Below are positions 55,083 through 62,303 of a DNA stretch of 64,000 bases, in pieces. Made by a program: the position numbers and the translations under genes. The stretch comes from Acidobacteriota bacterium (lineage in GTDB: Bacteria; Acidobacteriota; Terriglobia; Bryobacterales; Bryobacteraceae): contig JACPNQ010000016.1 of assembly GCA_016185425.1 (NCBI GenBank), positions 1 through 64,000 on the forward strand, in the 5' to 3' direction. Positions within the stretch are counted from its first letter, which is position 1. Each line of letters begins with the position of its first letter. The notes below the pieces were generated by a model that did not search any database, was not told the origin of the DNA, and was given only the letters and a program-made list of their open reading frames with translations.

Positions 55083-55089
55083 GCCTGCT
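55083..55089. repeat. target-site duplication, right copy
   Basis: GCCTGCT, identical to 48525-48531. Confidence 0.9.
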
Positions 55090-55672
55090 CATCTGGGGCT
55101 TCTCCCGCTTCGCGGCGCTGTCGGTGATCCTGATCGGCATCTTCTCGCTGATGATGGCATCGCGAAAGGCGCCACCGCAGGCACAAATCGTGCTGCAGTC
55201 GATCGAATACACCGCACTCTTTGCCGTCGTCGCCACGCTTCCGTTCTCGTTTTTTCTTCAAAGACTCGACTACGAGATGCGCTGGTACATCGTCACCGAC
55301 CGCAGCCTCCGCATTCGCGACGGCATCTGGAACGTCGAAGAACTGACGATGACCTTCGCCAATATTCAGGACCTGCGCATCACGGCCGGTCCTATCCAAG
55401 GCTGGCTTGGCCTTGCCGATCTCGAGGTCAGCAGCGCAGGCGGAGGTGGCGGCGGCGGCGCTAAGCACGGCGTTCGCGACGGCTCCCATATCGCTCGCTT
55501 CGCCGGTGTCGACAACGCGGTAGAGATCCGCGACCTCATCCAGGACCGTCTCCGCCGCTACCGGGATGCGGGCCTCGGCGACCCCGGCTCGCCCCAGGCA
55601 CCGGCCAGCACGGAAGAAGCCGCCGCCGAGTTACTCGCCGAAGCGAAAGCCTTACGCGCGGCAGTAAGTTAA
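55090..55672 (+). pseudogene. 3' part of the interrupted PH-domain protein gene
   Basis: Encodes IWGFSRFAALSVILIGIFSL, a second hydrophobic helix, and a bPH2 domain (YEMRWYIVTDRSLRIRDGIW, TMTFANIQDLRITAGP, GLADLEVSSAGG) ending in an Ala/Glu-rich helix. It has lost its start and the first 40 codons to the other side of the transposon. The fragment could be expressed only from an in-transposon start such as that at 55025. Its TAA overlaps the stop of the convergent SDR gene. Confidence 0.93.
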
Positions 55673-56451
55673 ATAGTGGCCGCTGTCGAGCCGCCATCGA
55701 CGGCCAGCGTCTGCCCGGTTACATAGTTCGACGCATCGCTCGCCAGAAACACAGCGACGCCCTTTAACTCGCCGTCCCGCCCCGGCCGTCCGAGCGGCAC
55801 GTTCTGTTTCAAGTCCTCCGTCAATCCTGGCAGCACGCCCTCCGTCATCCGCGTCGGGAAGAATCCCGGCGCAATCGCGTTCACGCGGATGTTGTATTGG
55901 GCCCATTTGCACGCTAATTCCCGCGTCAACGCTATCAGTCCGCCCTTCGCCGCCACATAGCCCGAACAGTGAATGCCGCGTGGCAGCGAGCCCCGCATTC
56001 CGGCAATCGACGCGACGTTGATAATCCGCCCAAAGCGCCGCGCAATCATGCCATGCGCGCATTCCTGGCTAAATAGGAACGCGCCCGTTAAGTTAGTTGC
56101 AATCACCGACTCCCACTTGTCGAGCGGCATATCTTCCGCTGGCGCGCCCCATGTAGCCCCAGCGTTGTTCACTAAGATATCCACCGGCCCGAATGTCTCG
56201 GCCGCTAACCGCACACTCTCCTTCACACTCGCCGGATCCGACACGTCGCACACCGAGCCCGCGCATTTCGCTCCCGCCGCTTGCAGCGATTCGATTGCCG
56301 GCGTCAGCCATTTCTCGCGCCGGGCCACGATGTAGACGCTTGCTCCGGCCTCCGCCATTCCGTGCGCGATCTCCTCGCCGAGTCCCCGCGACCCGCCCGT
56401 CACCAATGCCGTGCGCCCATCGAGCCGGAACAAGTTCGTCACCGTTTGCAT
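55669..56451 (-). CDS. short-chain dehydrogenase/reductase (gluconate 5-dehydrogenase-like)
   Basis: 260-residue classical SDR. The Rossmann motif is [11 protein letters not shown] (TGxxxGxG), followed by [10 protein letters not shown], the catalytic Ser near [14 protein letters not shown] (YxxxK) and a C-terminal [12 protein letters not shown]. The best relatives by eye are gluconate 5-dehydrogenases/2-deoxy-D-gluconate dehydrogenases, but the substrate is not certain. The start at 56451 ([20 protein letters not shown]) gives the normal distance to the Rossmann motif; longer in-frame starts overlap the divergent moaB gene. It ends convergently, overlapping the split PH-domain gene by the stop codons. 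Confidence 0.9.
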   Translation of the reverse strand: MQTVTNLFRLDGRTALVTGGSRGLGEEIAHGMAEAGASVYIVARREKWLTPAIESLQAAGAKCAGSVCDVSDPASVKESVRLAAETFGPVDILVNNAGATWGAPAEDMPLDKWESVIATNLTGAFLFSQECAHGMIARRFGRIINVASIAGMRGSLPRGIHCSGYVAAKGGLIALTRELACKWAQYNIRVNAIAPGFFPTRMTEGVLPGLTEDLKQNVPLGRPGRDGELKGVAVFLASDASNYVTGQTLAVDGGSTAATI

Positions 56452-56485
56452 GAGTGCTTGGCAGTATATCGCGTACGCTGGAGGA

Positions 56486-57007
56486 ATGAACACCGGTTCA
56501 CAAAGCACCAATGAACATCGCGAAATAGCGAAATCGCTCGGCGTCATCGGCATCGCGATCATCACCGTTAGTGATACCCGTACCCCCGAGACGGATGTGA
56601 ACGCAAAATGGCTGCGCGAGCAAATCGCGGCCGCCGGCCATGAAGTCACCGCCTATCGCCTGATCAAAGACGAGCCGGATCAAGTAGCCGCTGTGCTCGA
56701 CGAGCTGGCGTCAACGAGCGCGCGCATTCTATTGTGGAACGGCGGAACTGGCATCGCCCCGCGTGACACGACGTACGACGTGCTGAGCAGGAAGATCGAA
56801 AAGGCGCTCCCCGGTTTCGGCGAGATCTTCCGCATGTTGAGCTTCGAAGTAGTGGGCGCCGCCGCAATGCTCTCCCGCGCAACCGCGGGCGTCTACCGCG
56901 GAAAGCTGGTCGTCTCCACCCCCGGCTCCCCCAACGCGGTGCAGCTTGCCTGGAATCGCCTCCTCGCTCCCGAATTAGAGCATCTCGCATGGGAAGTGAT
57001 TCGGTAA
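56486..57007 (+). CDS. moaB: molybdenum cofactor biosynthesis protein MoaB/MogA family
   Basis: 173 residues. [19 protein letters not shown] begins the fold, and [20 protein letters not shown] is the molybdopterin-binding GGTG...RD motif; [12 protein letters not shown] ends it. MogA adenylates molybdopterin during cofactor assembly; MoaB is a close paralogue, and short members cannot be separated by eye. The ATG is preceded by GGAGG with a TATATC hexamer further upstream. It is divergent from the SDR gene (34 bp). The tRNA-Ser gene starts 12 bp downstream. Confidence 0.88.
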   Translation: MNTGSQSTNEHREIAKSLGVIGIAIITVSDTRTPETDVNAKWLREQIAAAGHEVTAYRLIKDEPDQVAAVLDELASTSARILLWNGGTGIAPRDTTYDVLSRKIEKALPGFGEIFRMLSFEVVGAAAMLSRATAGVYRGKLVVSTPGSPNAVQLAWNRLLAPELEHLAWEVIR

Positions 57008-57019
57008 ACTGGTTCAAGC

Positions 57020-57109
57020 GGAGGAGTGGCCGAGCGGTTTAAGGCAACGGTCTTGAAAACCGTCGTAGGGGAAACTCTACCGTGAGTTCGAATCTCACCT
57101 CCTCCGCCA
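57020..57109 (+). tRNA. tRNA-Ser(UGA) with encoded CCA
   Basis: The 7-bp acceptor stem is GGAGGAG/CTCCTCC with discriminator G and CCA at 57107-57109. The anticodon loop CTTGAAA presents TGA. A long variable arm (TAGGGGAAACTCTA) and the T-arm GTGAG-TTCGAAT-CTCAC are typical of class II tRNA-Ser. The 3' end (from 57083) is duplicated at 59183, marking it as an integration site. Confidence 0.97.
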
Positions 57110-57110
57110 A
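57083..57110. repeat. attachment-site repeat, tRNA side
   Basis: 28 bp of the tRNA-Ser 3' end plus one base, starting TGAGTTCGAATCTCACCTCC, repeated identically at 59183-59210. The spacing is exactly 2100 bp. Confidence 0.88.
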
Positions 57111-57430
57111 GATTCAAGTCTGCAATGGAATGAAAATAAAGGACAACATCCGAAAGTGGCCCTTTTTCATGGCCGAAATGGCAAGGAATAGCAAGCGACC
57201 AAAATATCTTGCGGATGGAGCCGGATAGTCTCAGGCGGCTGGCGGTTTTCTGACAGCATAAAAAAATAGGGATAGACCGTCAGAAAACTAATCCGCTGCG
57301 ACTTTGGGAAATTTTCCCAAAGGTTCATGCCGGCCTTCAACTCGGCAAATTTTGCCAATTTGAATTTTGATCCATCCGCCCTCTATTTGCTCGCAACACG
57401 GGCCGACGGTGCCGCCGTCCCACTAACGCG
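57111..57430. other. gene-free palindrome cluster at the tRNA end of the island
   Basis: I see no supported gene in these 320 bp. Three perfect inverted repeats are present: GTTTTCTGAC at 57245-57254 paired with GTCAGAAAAC at 57279-57288; a 21-bp palindrome with CTTTGGGAAA arms at 57302-57322; and GGCAAA-T-TTTGCC at 57344-57356. The last two are centred 38 bp apart. The stretch is AT-rich compared with its surroundings and may be a control or recombination region of the integrated element. Confidence 0.6.
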
Positions 57431-57643
57431 CTAGCTTCGCCCGCCGCTCACACAGTCCGCATAATCTCGGCGCCGTGGGCTGACTCCTCGGAAGTGCTGC
57501 CAGTCTTGATGACCGCATCCGCAGGTCACAAGGATTCTGTTGACCCGCCGCGGGTCGGCGATCGCTGCGTCCACTTCCGCTTTTATCTTGGCCGTCCGTT
57601 CTTTGTTATCCGTTTTGCCACGCCTCCCATGGTAGGCGAACAA
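57431..57643 (-). CDS. possible small protein in the tRNA island
   Basis: 70-codon frame with a TTG start (LFAYHGRRGKTDNKERTAKI ...). A CGCGHQDWQHFRG segment resembles a zinc-binding or HNH-type fragment. There is no clear ribosome binding site, so it may be a decayed gene end. Confidence 0.25.
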   Translation of the reverse strand: MFAYHGRRGKTDNKERTAKIKAEVDAAIADPRRVNRILVTCGCGHQDWQHFRGVSPRRRDYADCVSGGRS

Positions 57644-57681
57644 AAAACGAATATCAGGGGATGCTGCTGACTCTCACTCGA

Positions 57682-57906
57682 TCACGATCTTAGTCGGTAG
57701 TGTATGTGAGTCATAGAGTGAATCTCCGGATTTGGCTCAATATCGTTGGTCACTTCCTGAATAACGCTAATATCGACGGGATCGGATCCGATGCGCCATT
57801 GCGGCACAAATACGCCGGATTTGACTCCGGACCGTTCTAGCGGCATCGTCAACGCTCGCCCAGCGCGCATCATTTCAAGAAGTTGTGTTGCGGTAATCTG
57901 TGGCAT
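57682..57906 (-). CDS. small hypothetical protein in the tRNA island
   Basis: 74 residues starting MPQITATQLLEMMRAGRALT and ending HSMTHIHYRLRS. No family was recognised. Composition is normal for a folded small protein, and the ATG has no obvious ribosome binding site. It lies divergent from hicA, about 160 bp away. Confidence 0.35.
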   Translation of the reverse strand: MPQITATQLLEMMRAGRALTMPLERSGVKSGVFVPQWRIGSDPVDISVIQEVTNDIEPNPEIHSMTHIHYRLRS

Positions 57907-58027
57907 TCTCAACTAGGATTACACGTCTAAATTGCAGTCAGCTGCGTTCTTGCATTTAGTAGTGCCGAGCTGATGCCTGGAGCCATGAATCGGCAGAATC
58001 GATTCTTTTGCAGATTTGATTTATTGC

Positions 58028-58056
58028 TTGACAGTCGTACAGAAGTGTACGATACT
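58028..58056 (+). promoter_or_regulatory. hicAB promoter with inverted-repeat operator in the spacer
   Basis: TTGACA (58028-58033) and GATACT (58051-58056) are spaced 17 bp. The inverted repeat TCGTAC-N6-GTACGA occupies 58035-58052, between the two boxes. The -10 box ends six bases before the hicA GTG, so transcription would begin at the start codon. Confidence 0.6.
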
Positions 58057-58062
58057 GAGAAG

Positions 58063-58281
58063 GTGAAGGCCGGTGAGTTCCTCAAGAAAGTTAGGCGCTA
58101 TGCGAAAGAGAACAACCTTAACTACCGCTGGGTTGCCGCGCATGGAAAGGGGAGTCATGGAACCTTGTTCATTGGCCGAGAGGGCCGTACCACCGTTAAA
58201 GACCTCAAGAAGGAGCTCGGCATTGGCGCGGTTCGAGCTATGTGCAAGCAGCTCTTTATCGACCCGAAGGAGATAGTATGA
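58063..58281 (+). CDS. hicA: HicA-family mRNA interferase toxin
   Basis: 72 residues starting at GTG: KAGEFLKKVRRYAKENNLNY, then AAHGKGSHGTLFIGREGRTTV and a C-terminal helix RAMCKQLFI. The GSH with its catalytic His in a double-stranded-RNA-binding fold is the HicA signature. HicA toxins cleave mRNA unless bound by HicB. The frame is open 30 codons further upstream, but that part would lie inside the promoter, so the GTG is preferred. It overlaps hicB by 4 bp. It sits within the tRNA-Ser island. Confidence 0.85.
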   Translation: MKAGEFLKKVRRYAKENNLNYRWVAAHGKGSHGTLFIGREGRTTVKDLKKELGIGAVRAMCKQLFIDPKEIV

Positions 58282-58706
58282 ACATGTTTTTGTACCCGGC
58301 AACGATCACCCGCGATGAGGGTTCGTTCATTGTGCGTTTCCGGGACTTTCCAGAGGCAATCACCGATGGTAAGACGTTGGCCGAAGCGCTAGTTGAGGCC
58401 GACGATCTTCTGGGCAGCGTGATCGCGCATCGGATTGCAGAAAAAGAACCAGTTCCTCATCCATCGACAGCACACCGTGGCCAGCGCTTGCTTCCAGTGC
58501 CGCTGTGGATTGCAGGCAAACTCGCTGTTTACCAAACGATGCGCGAACAGGGCCTGACAAATGTTGAGCTGGCCCGGAGGCTCGGTGTAACCGAGGCCGT
58601 TGTACGGCGACTGGTCGATCCGGATCACGAAACTAAGGACGAAAAGTTGACCGCCGCGCTGGCGGCGATGGGCCAACGGCTCGTCGTAGGAGTCGAGGCC
58701 GCATAG
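58278..58706 (+). CDS. hicB: HicB-family antitoxin
   Basis: 142 residues. An N-terminal partially degraded RNase H fold (YPATITRDEGSFIVRFRDFPEAITDGKTLAEALVEADDLL) is the HicB toxin-neutralising domain. A C-terminal helix-turn-helix (LTNVELARRLGVTEAVVRRLVD) should bind the hicA promoter repeat. Its last 74 bases overlap the opposite-strand HNH pseudogene. The pair is in toxin-antitoxin order, coupled by ATGA. Confidence 0.9.
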   Translation: MNMFLYPATITRDEGSFIVRFRDFPEAITDGKTLAEALVEADDLLGSVIAHRIAEKEPVPHPSTAHRGQRLLPVPLWIAGKLAVYQTMREQGLTNVELARRLGVTEAVVRRLVDPDHETKDEKLTAALAAMGQRLVVGVEAA

Positions 58707-59086
58707 ACAACTGCCCAACCAGCCTGAAGCGCTGCCACCGGCGCGGAATATCGATACTATGCCGCTCCTGGAACTTCCGCGGCCCCAGTTGGTGGATCAC
58801 CTCCTTGCCCGTCCGGTGATGGCAGGCGCATTACGGGTGCGCCGTTCATCCGGTGCCTTCTGCCGGAGGCCTCGCGCTCCAGTGTGAGCTGCTTCCGATC
58901 CCATCCGGCCGCACACCGCATACGGCAGCGTTTTGATCCATCGCATGTATGCGAAGTTCCGCGGCGGCTTCTTATTCGTCTTCGATCGCGGGGCCAGGCG
59001 CGGCCGGTCCGCTTCAGCGTCGACATGGCCAGCAGCTTCGCCTTCGCCCGCAGTGCTGTCTTTCGCTTGAGAGGCGTTCGCTTCAC
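58633..59086 (-). pseudogene. frameshifted HNH nuclease gene (phage DUF968-like)
   Basis: Three successive frames on the reverse strand together spell one protein. Frame one starts with GTG and MKRTPLKRKTALRAKAKLLA. Frame two reads KKPPRNFAYMRWIKTLPYAV, then CGRMGSEAAHTGARGLRQKA. Frame three reads CHHRTGKEVIHQLGPRKF and ends RHSIDIPRRWQRFRLV. The CxxC-like/AAHTG/HH pattern is that of HNH proteins common in phages and islands. At least two frameshifts are needed to join the parts, so the gene is inactive unless sequencing errors explain them. It lies between hicB and the right attachment repeat. Confidence 0.75.
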
Positions 59087-59182
59087 TCTCGGACTTCCAC
59101 AAAGGCCAGCCGGTGACCTTCGTCATCAGGACCTGGGCCCGCTTCCATCCGAGCCCTGAATTCTTCGGCCGCTGCCCCTGTA

Positions 59183-59210
59183 TGAGTTCGAATCTCACCT
59201 CCTCCGCCAA
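59183..59210. repeat. attachment-site repeat, distal side
   Basis: Exact 28-bp copy of 57083-57110 (tRNA-Ser 3' end), without the rest of the tRNA. It marks the far boundary of the 2.1-kb island. No integrase gene is visible between the copies. Confidence 0.88.
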
Positions 59211-59219
59211 ACCCCTCCG

Positions 59220-60041
59220 TCAAAACTCCCAAGACAGCCCCGGCCCGTTCTGCGTGTAGCTAAAACGCGGAACCATACGGGCTGCACGGTTCACCTTGCT
59301 CCCCGGCAGTTCCGGATTGTGATTCCGCCGATAGGTAAATCGTCCAACCATAAACCCGAGAGCGCTGCCCGCGAAAATGTCGGAAGCCCAGTGCCGGCGC
59401 GCTCCCGCGCGGGAGACCGCGACCAACGATGCCAGCGAATAGCTCGTAATCGGTACGGCGATGTTTTCCCGGTACTCATACGCAAACACCGTTGCCACGG
59501 CGAAGGCGCTCGCGGCATGGCCGGACGGAAACGACGTGCCCCCTCTCCAAAACCCGCCCCGCCCCTCGTGCTCCGTGGGCCGCTCTCGATTCGTCGCCTG
59601 CTTCAGCGCAAAAGCGGCGACCTGCGCGTGACCCAATGCTTCAAGGCTCAAAAGTCCCGCCTCCTTCGCATGATCGTCCCCGGCGAATCGTCCCGCCAGA
59701 TACGACGCCCCGCCTATTCCCCCAAGCGTGTACCACGATCCAATCTGCGATACCCGTCCGCTCCACCGCGATTGGTCGAGCGTGTTCGGCAGCCCGCCGG
59801 CGGTCTTTCTGTCGGTCGCAATCAAGGCAAGCGAAATCGCAGCGAACGGAATGACATATTTCTTGACCGCGTGCGAGCTGTAACTCGATGGCCGGATGGG
59901 GCTGAGCCAGATGTCTTTCTCGTTTGAGAGGAACCTGGCGGGCAGGGTCTTGATGTTCACCTCTTTCGGCTCCTGAGCGCGAATGCCTATTCCATGGAGC
60001 GCGCAAAGCACCGTAAGAAAAATAATCCGATTCATCGGCAT
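59220..60041 (-). CDS. exported PAP2-family phosphatase
   Basis: 273 residues with a signal peptide (MNRIIFLTVLCALHGIGIRAQ; the frame starts two codons earlier at 60041). The three acid-phosphatase motifs are present: KQATNRERP (KxxxxxxRP), SFPSGHAAS (PSGH) and VSRAGARRHWASD (SRxxxxxHxxxD). The substrate may be a lipid phosphate or undecaprenyl diphosphate. Its stop lies 9 bp from the distal attachment repeat, so the island ends precisely beside it. Divergent from the next gene with a 97-bp spacer. Confidence 0.9.
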   Translation of the reverse strand: MPMNRIIFLTVLCALHGIGIRAQEPKEVNIKTLPARFLSNEKDIWLSPIRPSSYSSHAVKKYVIPFAAISLALIATDRKTAGGLPNTLDQSRWSGRVSQIGSWYTLGGIGGASYLAGRFAGDDHAKEAGLLSLEALGHAQVAAFALKQATNRERPTEHEGRGGFWRGGTSFPSGHAASAFAVATVFAYEYRENIAVPITSYSLASLVAVSRAGARRHWASDIFAGSALGFMVGRFTYRRNHNPELPGSKVNRAARMVPRFSYTQNGPGLSWEF

Positions 60042-60138
60042 TCCTCCGAACGGTCACGGACTCTCGAATCGTAAGATGGTAACCCGTTGCCGGCCGTTAC
60101 GATCACCCGTTCAGACGGCCCGATGTCTCGAGGACGCC

Positions 60139-60720
60139 ATGAAGGGTGGTATCTTGTTTGTTTTTAGCGCGCTAGCGCCACTAACCGCCCAGGACTACTC
60201 ACCCCTCACCGGGCCGGAACGCCTCGAGTTCTTCGCAAAACGCAGTTACGGCGTGAAGAGTCTCGCCGTTTCCGGCCCCATCCTCGCCGGTTGGCGGACG
60301 TTAAATAATCATCCCGAAGAGTGGGGTCCGCATTGGGACGGCTTCGGTAAACGCTACGGCGCGCGCCTTGTAAACAACAGTGTCTCCAACGCCGCCGAAA
60401 TCTCGTCTGGGGCCATATGGGGGGAGGACCCGCGTTATTTCCGTCTCGGACAGGGCGGCGTAAAAGCACGGTTGATGCAGGCAGTGAAGCAAACCGCCTA
60501 TAGCCGCTACTCCGATGGCCAATATCACTTCGGCGCGGCGAAGGCCGTTGGCATCACCACCGGTTCGTTCTATCAAAAACTCTGGATGCCGGACAGCGCG
60601 ACATCGAACTCCGATTGCATGGTTCGAATCGGTACAGGCTACCTCGGGCGCTTCATCAGCAACGGTTTCGCTGAATTCGGCCCCGGCCTACTGCGCAAAT
60701 TCAAACGCAAAAAAGAGTAG
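60139..60720 (+). CDS. exported protein of unknown function beside PAP2 phosphatase
   Basis: 193 residues: a signal peptide (MKGGILFVFSALAPLTAQ), then a domain with LVNNSVSNAAEISSGAIWGEDPRYFRLG and RIGTGYLGRFISNGFAEFGP. Similar proteins with the 'GEDPRYF' segment are recalled from Acidobacteria, but no function is known to me. Context with the divergent phosphatase is suggestive only. The ATG at 60139 begins the signal peptide and is preferred over a longer in-frame opening. Confidence 0.7.
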   Translation: MKGGILFVFSALAPLTAQDYSPLTGPERLEFFAKRSYGVKSLAVSGPILAGWRTLNNHPEEWGPHWDGFGKRYGARLVNNSVSNAAEISSGAIWGEDPRYFRLGQGGVKARLMQAVKQTAYSRYSDGQYHFGAAKAVGITTGSFYQKLWMPDSATSNSDCMVRIGTGYLGRFISNGFAEFGPGLLRKFKRKKE

Positions 60721-60776
60721 CGCCGCCCTCCCATCGCTGGATTTCGGTTATATTTGCACCGATAGGGAGGACAGCG

Positions 60777-62303
60777 ATGAAGCGTAAAAACGGAATCGAC
60801 CGCAGGGATATGTTCAGCGCCGCGGCCTTGCTCGCGGGCAGCGGAACGGCGAACGCGGCGGCCACGGCGGCAACGCCGGATGTCTACTCGCGCCTCGGCG
60901 TCCGCCCATTTATCAACACCACGGCCACGCTCACGATCAACGGCGGATCGCGCCTGCTTCCCGAGGTCATCGCCGCCATCGAGCAAGCCTCCCACTTCCA
61001 CGTCAACCTCGACGAGCTCATGGAGAAGGCCTCCGCCCGCCTCGCGGAGCTCCTCAAAGTCGAATCGGGCCTTGTCACCTCCGGCGCCGCGGCGTCGTTG
61101 TCCCACGCCACCGCCGCCTGCATCGTGGGCGCCGACCCGGAAAAGATGCAGCAGCTCCCCGACCTGCGTGGCTTGAAGAACCAGGTCGTCATGCCGCGCG
61201 AATCGCGCAACGTCTATGACCACGCCACCCGCACCCTTGGAGTCGAGATTGTCGAGGTGAATTCCACCGCTGAGCTCGAATCGGCGCTAGGGCCCCGCAC
61301 CGCGATGGTCCAGGTTTTGGGCGAACATTTTGGCGGTTCGAACTTCGGACTTGCGCAGGTTGCGCCCATTGCGAAGAAAGCCGGCGTACCCATCCTCGTC
61401 GATGCGGCCGCCGACTATCTGATCGTTCCAAACCCCTACATCGCGCTCGGCGCGGACCTCGTTGCCTATAGCGGCGGCAAGATACTGCGCGGCCCCTCTA
61501 CGGCTGGCCTCCTTGTCGGCCGCAAAGACCTGATCCGCGCCGCGTGGGCCAACAGCGCGCCGCATCACGCCTTCGGCCGCGCGATGAAGGTCAGCAAGGA
61601 GGAGATCGTCGGCATGGTCGTCGCCGTCGAAACCTTCCTGCAGAAGCGCAATCTGCAGGACGAGTTCCGCGAATGGGAATCGTGGTACGCGCATATCTCT
61701 GAGCGCATCATGCAGGTTCCCGGCGTGAAGGCGCAGGTCCGCGGACCGCAGCGCGGCGGCCCCTTCCCCACCTTGACCGTATCCTGGGACCCCATGCTCA
61801 TCGGCCTCACCGCGGGCGATGTCGGCAAGCAGCTTTCGGACGGCGAACCCCGCATCGCCTCTCATGCGTCGGGCAACGGAAACTCGTTCCTCATCCGTCC
61901 CGTCGCCCTGCGCCCCGGCGATCACAAGATCGTCGCCGAGCGACTCACGCAAATCTTCAAGAGCGCCCCGAAAGGCGTGAAGAAATCTCCGCCCGCGCCC
62001 CCGAGCGTCGCCATCTCCGGCCGCTGGGACGTGAATGTGCAATACATCACCGGCGCCGCCGGCCACAAACTCTTCCTCTCCGCGAACGGCAACAAAATCA
62101 CGGGCACTCATTTCGGCTGGGCGCTCGAAGGCAAACTCTCCGGCGCAATGGACGGTGACAGAGTGGACTTCCGCAGCGTCCTTCCCGTTGGCGGTCAGAC
62201 GCTCACTTACGCATTCACCGGCAAAGTAGATGGCGATACGATGTCCGGTGACATTGACATGGGCGAGTACGGCAAAGCGCGTTGGACGGCGCGGCGCGCC
62301 TGA
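60777..62303 (+). CDS. exported SelA-like PLP enzyme with extra C-terminal domain
   Basis: 508 residues. The leader contains RRDMFSAAALLAGSGTANA (twin-arginine-like). The fold-type I core resembles selenocysteine synthase/D-glucosaminate-6-phosphate ammonia-lyase relatives: INTTATLTINGGSRLLP, GAAASLSHATAACI and the PLP Lys in YSGGKILRGPSTAGL. After about residue 400 an added 90-residue beta-rich domain (ISGRWDVNVQYITGAAGHKL ... SGDIDMGEYGKARW) follows. GGGAGGAC serves as ribosome binding site. The stop overlaps the amidohydrolase start. Cytoplasmic SelA-like enzymes are known beside amidohydrolases of the EF_0837 type; this pair is unusual in both being exported. Confidence 0.85.
   Translation: MKRKNGIDRRDMFSAAALLAGSGTANAAATAATPDVYSRLGVRPFINTTATLTINGGSRLLPEVIAAIEQASHFHVNLDELMEKASARLAELLKVESGLVTSGAAASLSHATAACIVGADPEKMQQLPDLRGLKNQVVMPRESRNVYDHATRTLGVEIVEVNSTAELESALGPRTAMVQVLGEHFGGSNFGLAQVAPIAKKAGVPILVDAAADYLIVPNPYIALGADLVAYSGGKILRGPSTAGLLVGRKDLIRAAWANSAPHHAFGRAMKVSKEEIVGMVVAVETFLQKRNLQDEFREWESWYAHISERIMQVPGVKAQVRGPQRGGPFPTLTVSWDPMLIGLTAGDVGKQLSDGEPRIASHASGNGNSFLIRPVALRPGDHKIVAERLTQIFKSAPKGVKKSPPAPPSVAISGRWDVNVQYITGAAGHKLFLSANGNKITGTHFGWALEGKLSGAMDGDRVDFRSVLPVGGQTLTYAFTGKVDGDTMSGDIDMGEYGKARWTARRA

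Noticed and set aside
57167-57358. 63-codon open frame downstream of the tRNA
   Set aside because: It runs through the palindromes and has no family resemblance or binding site.
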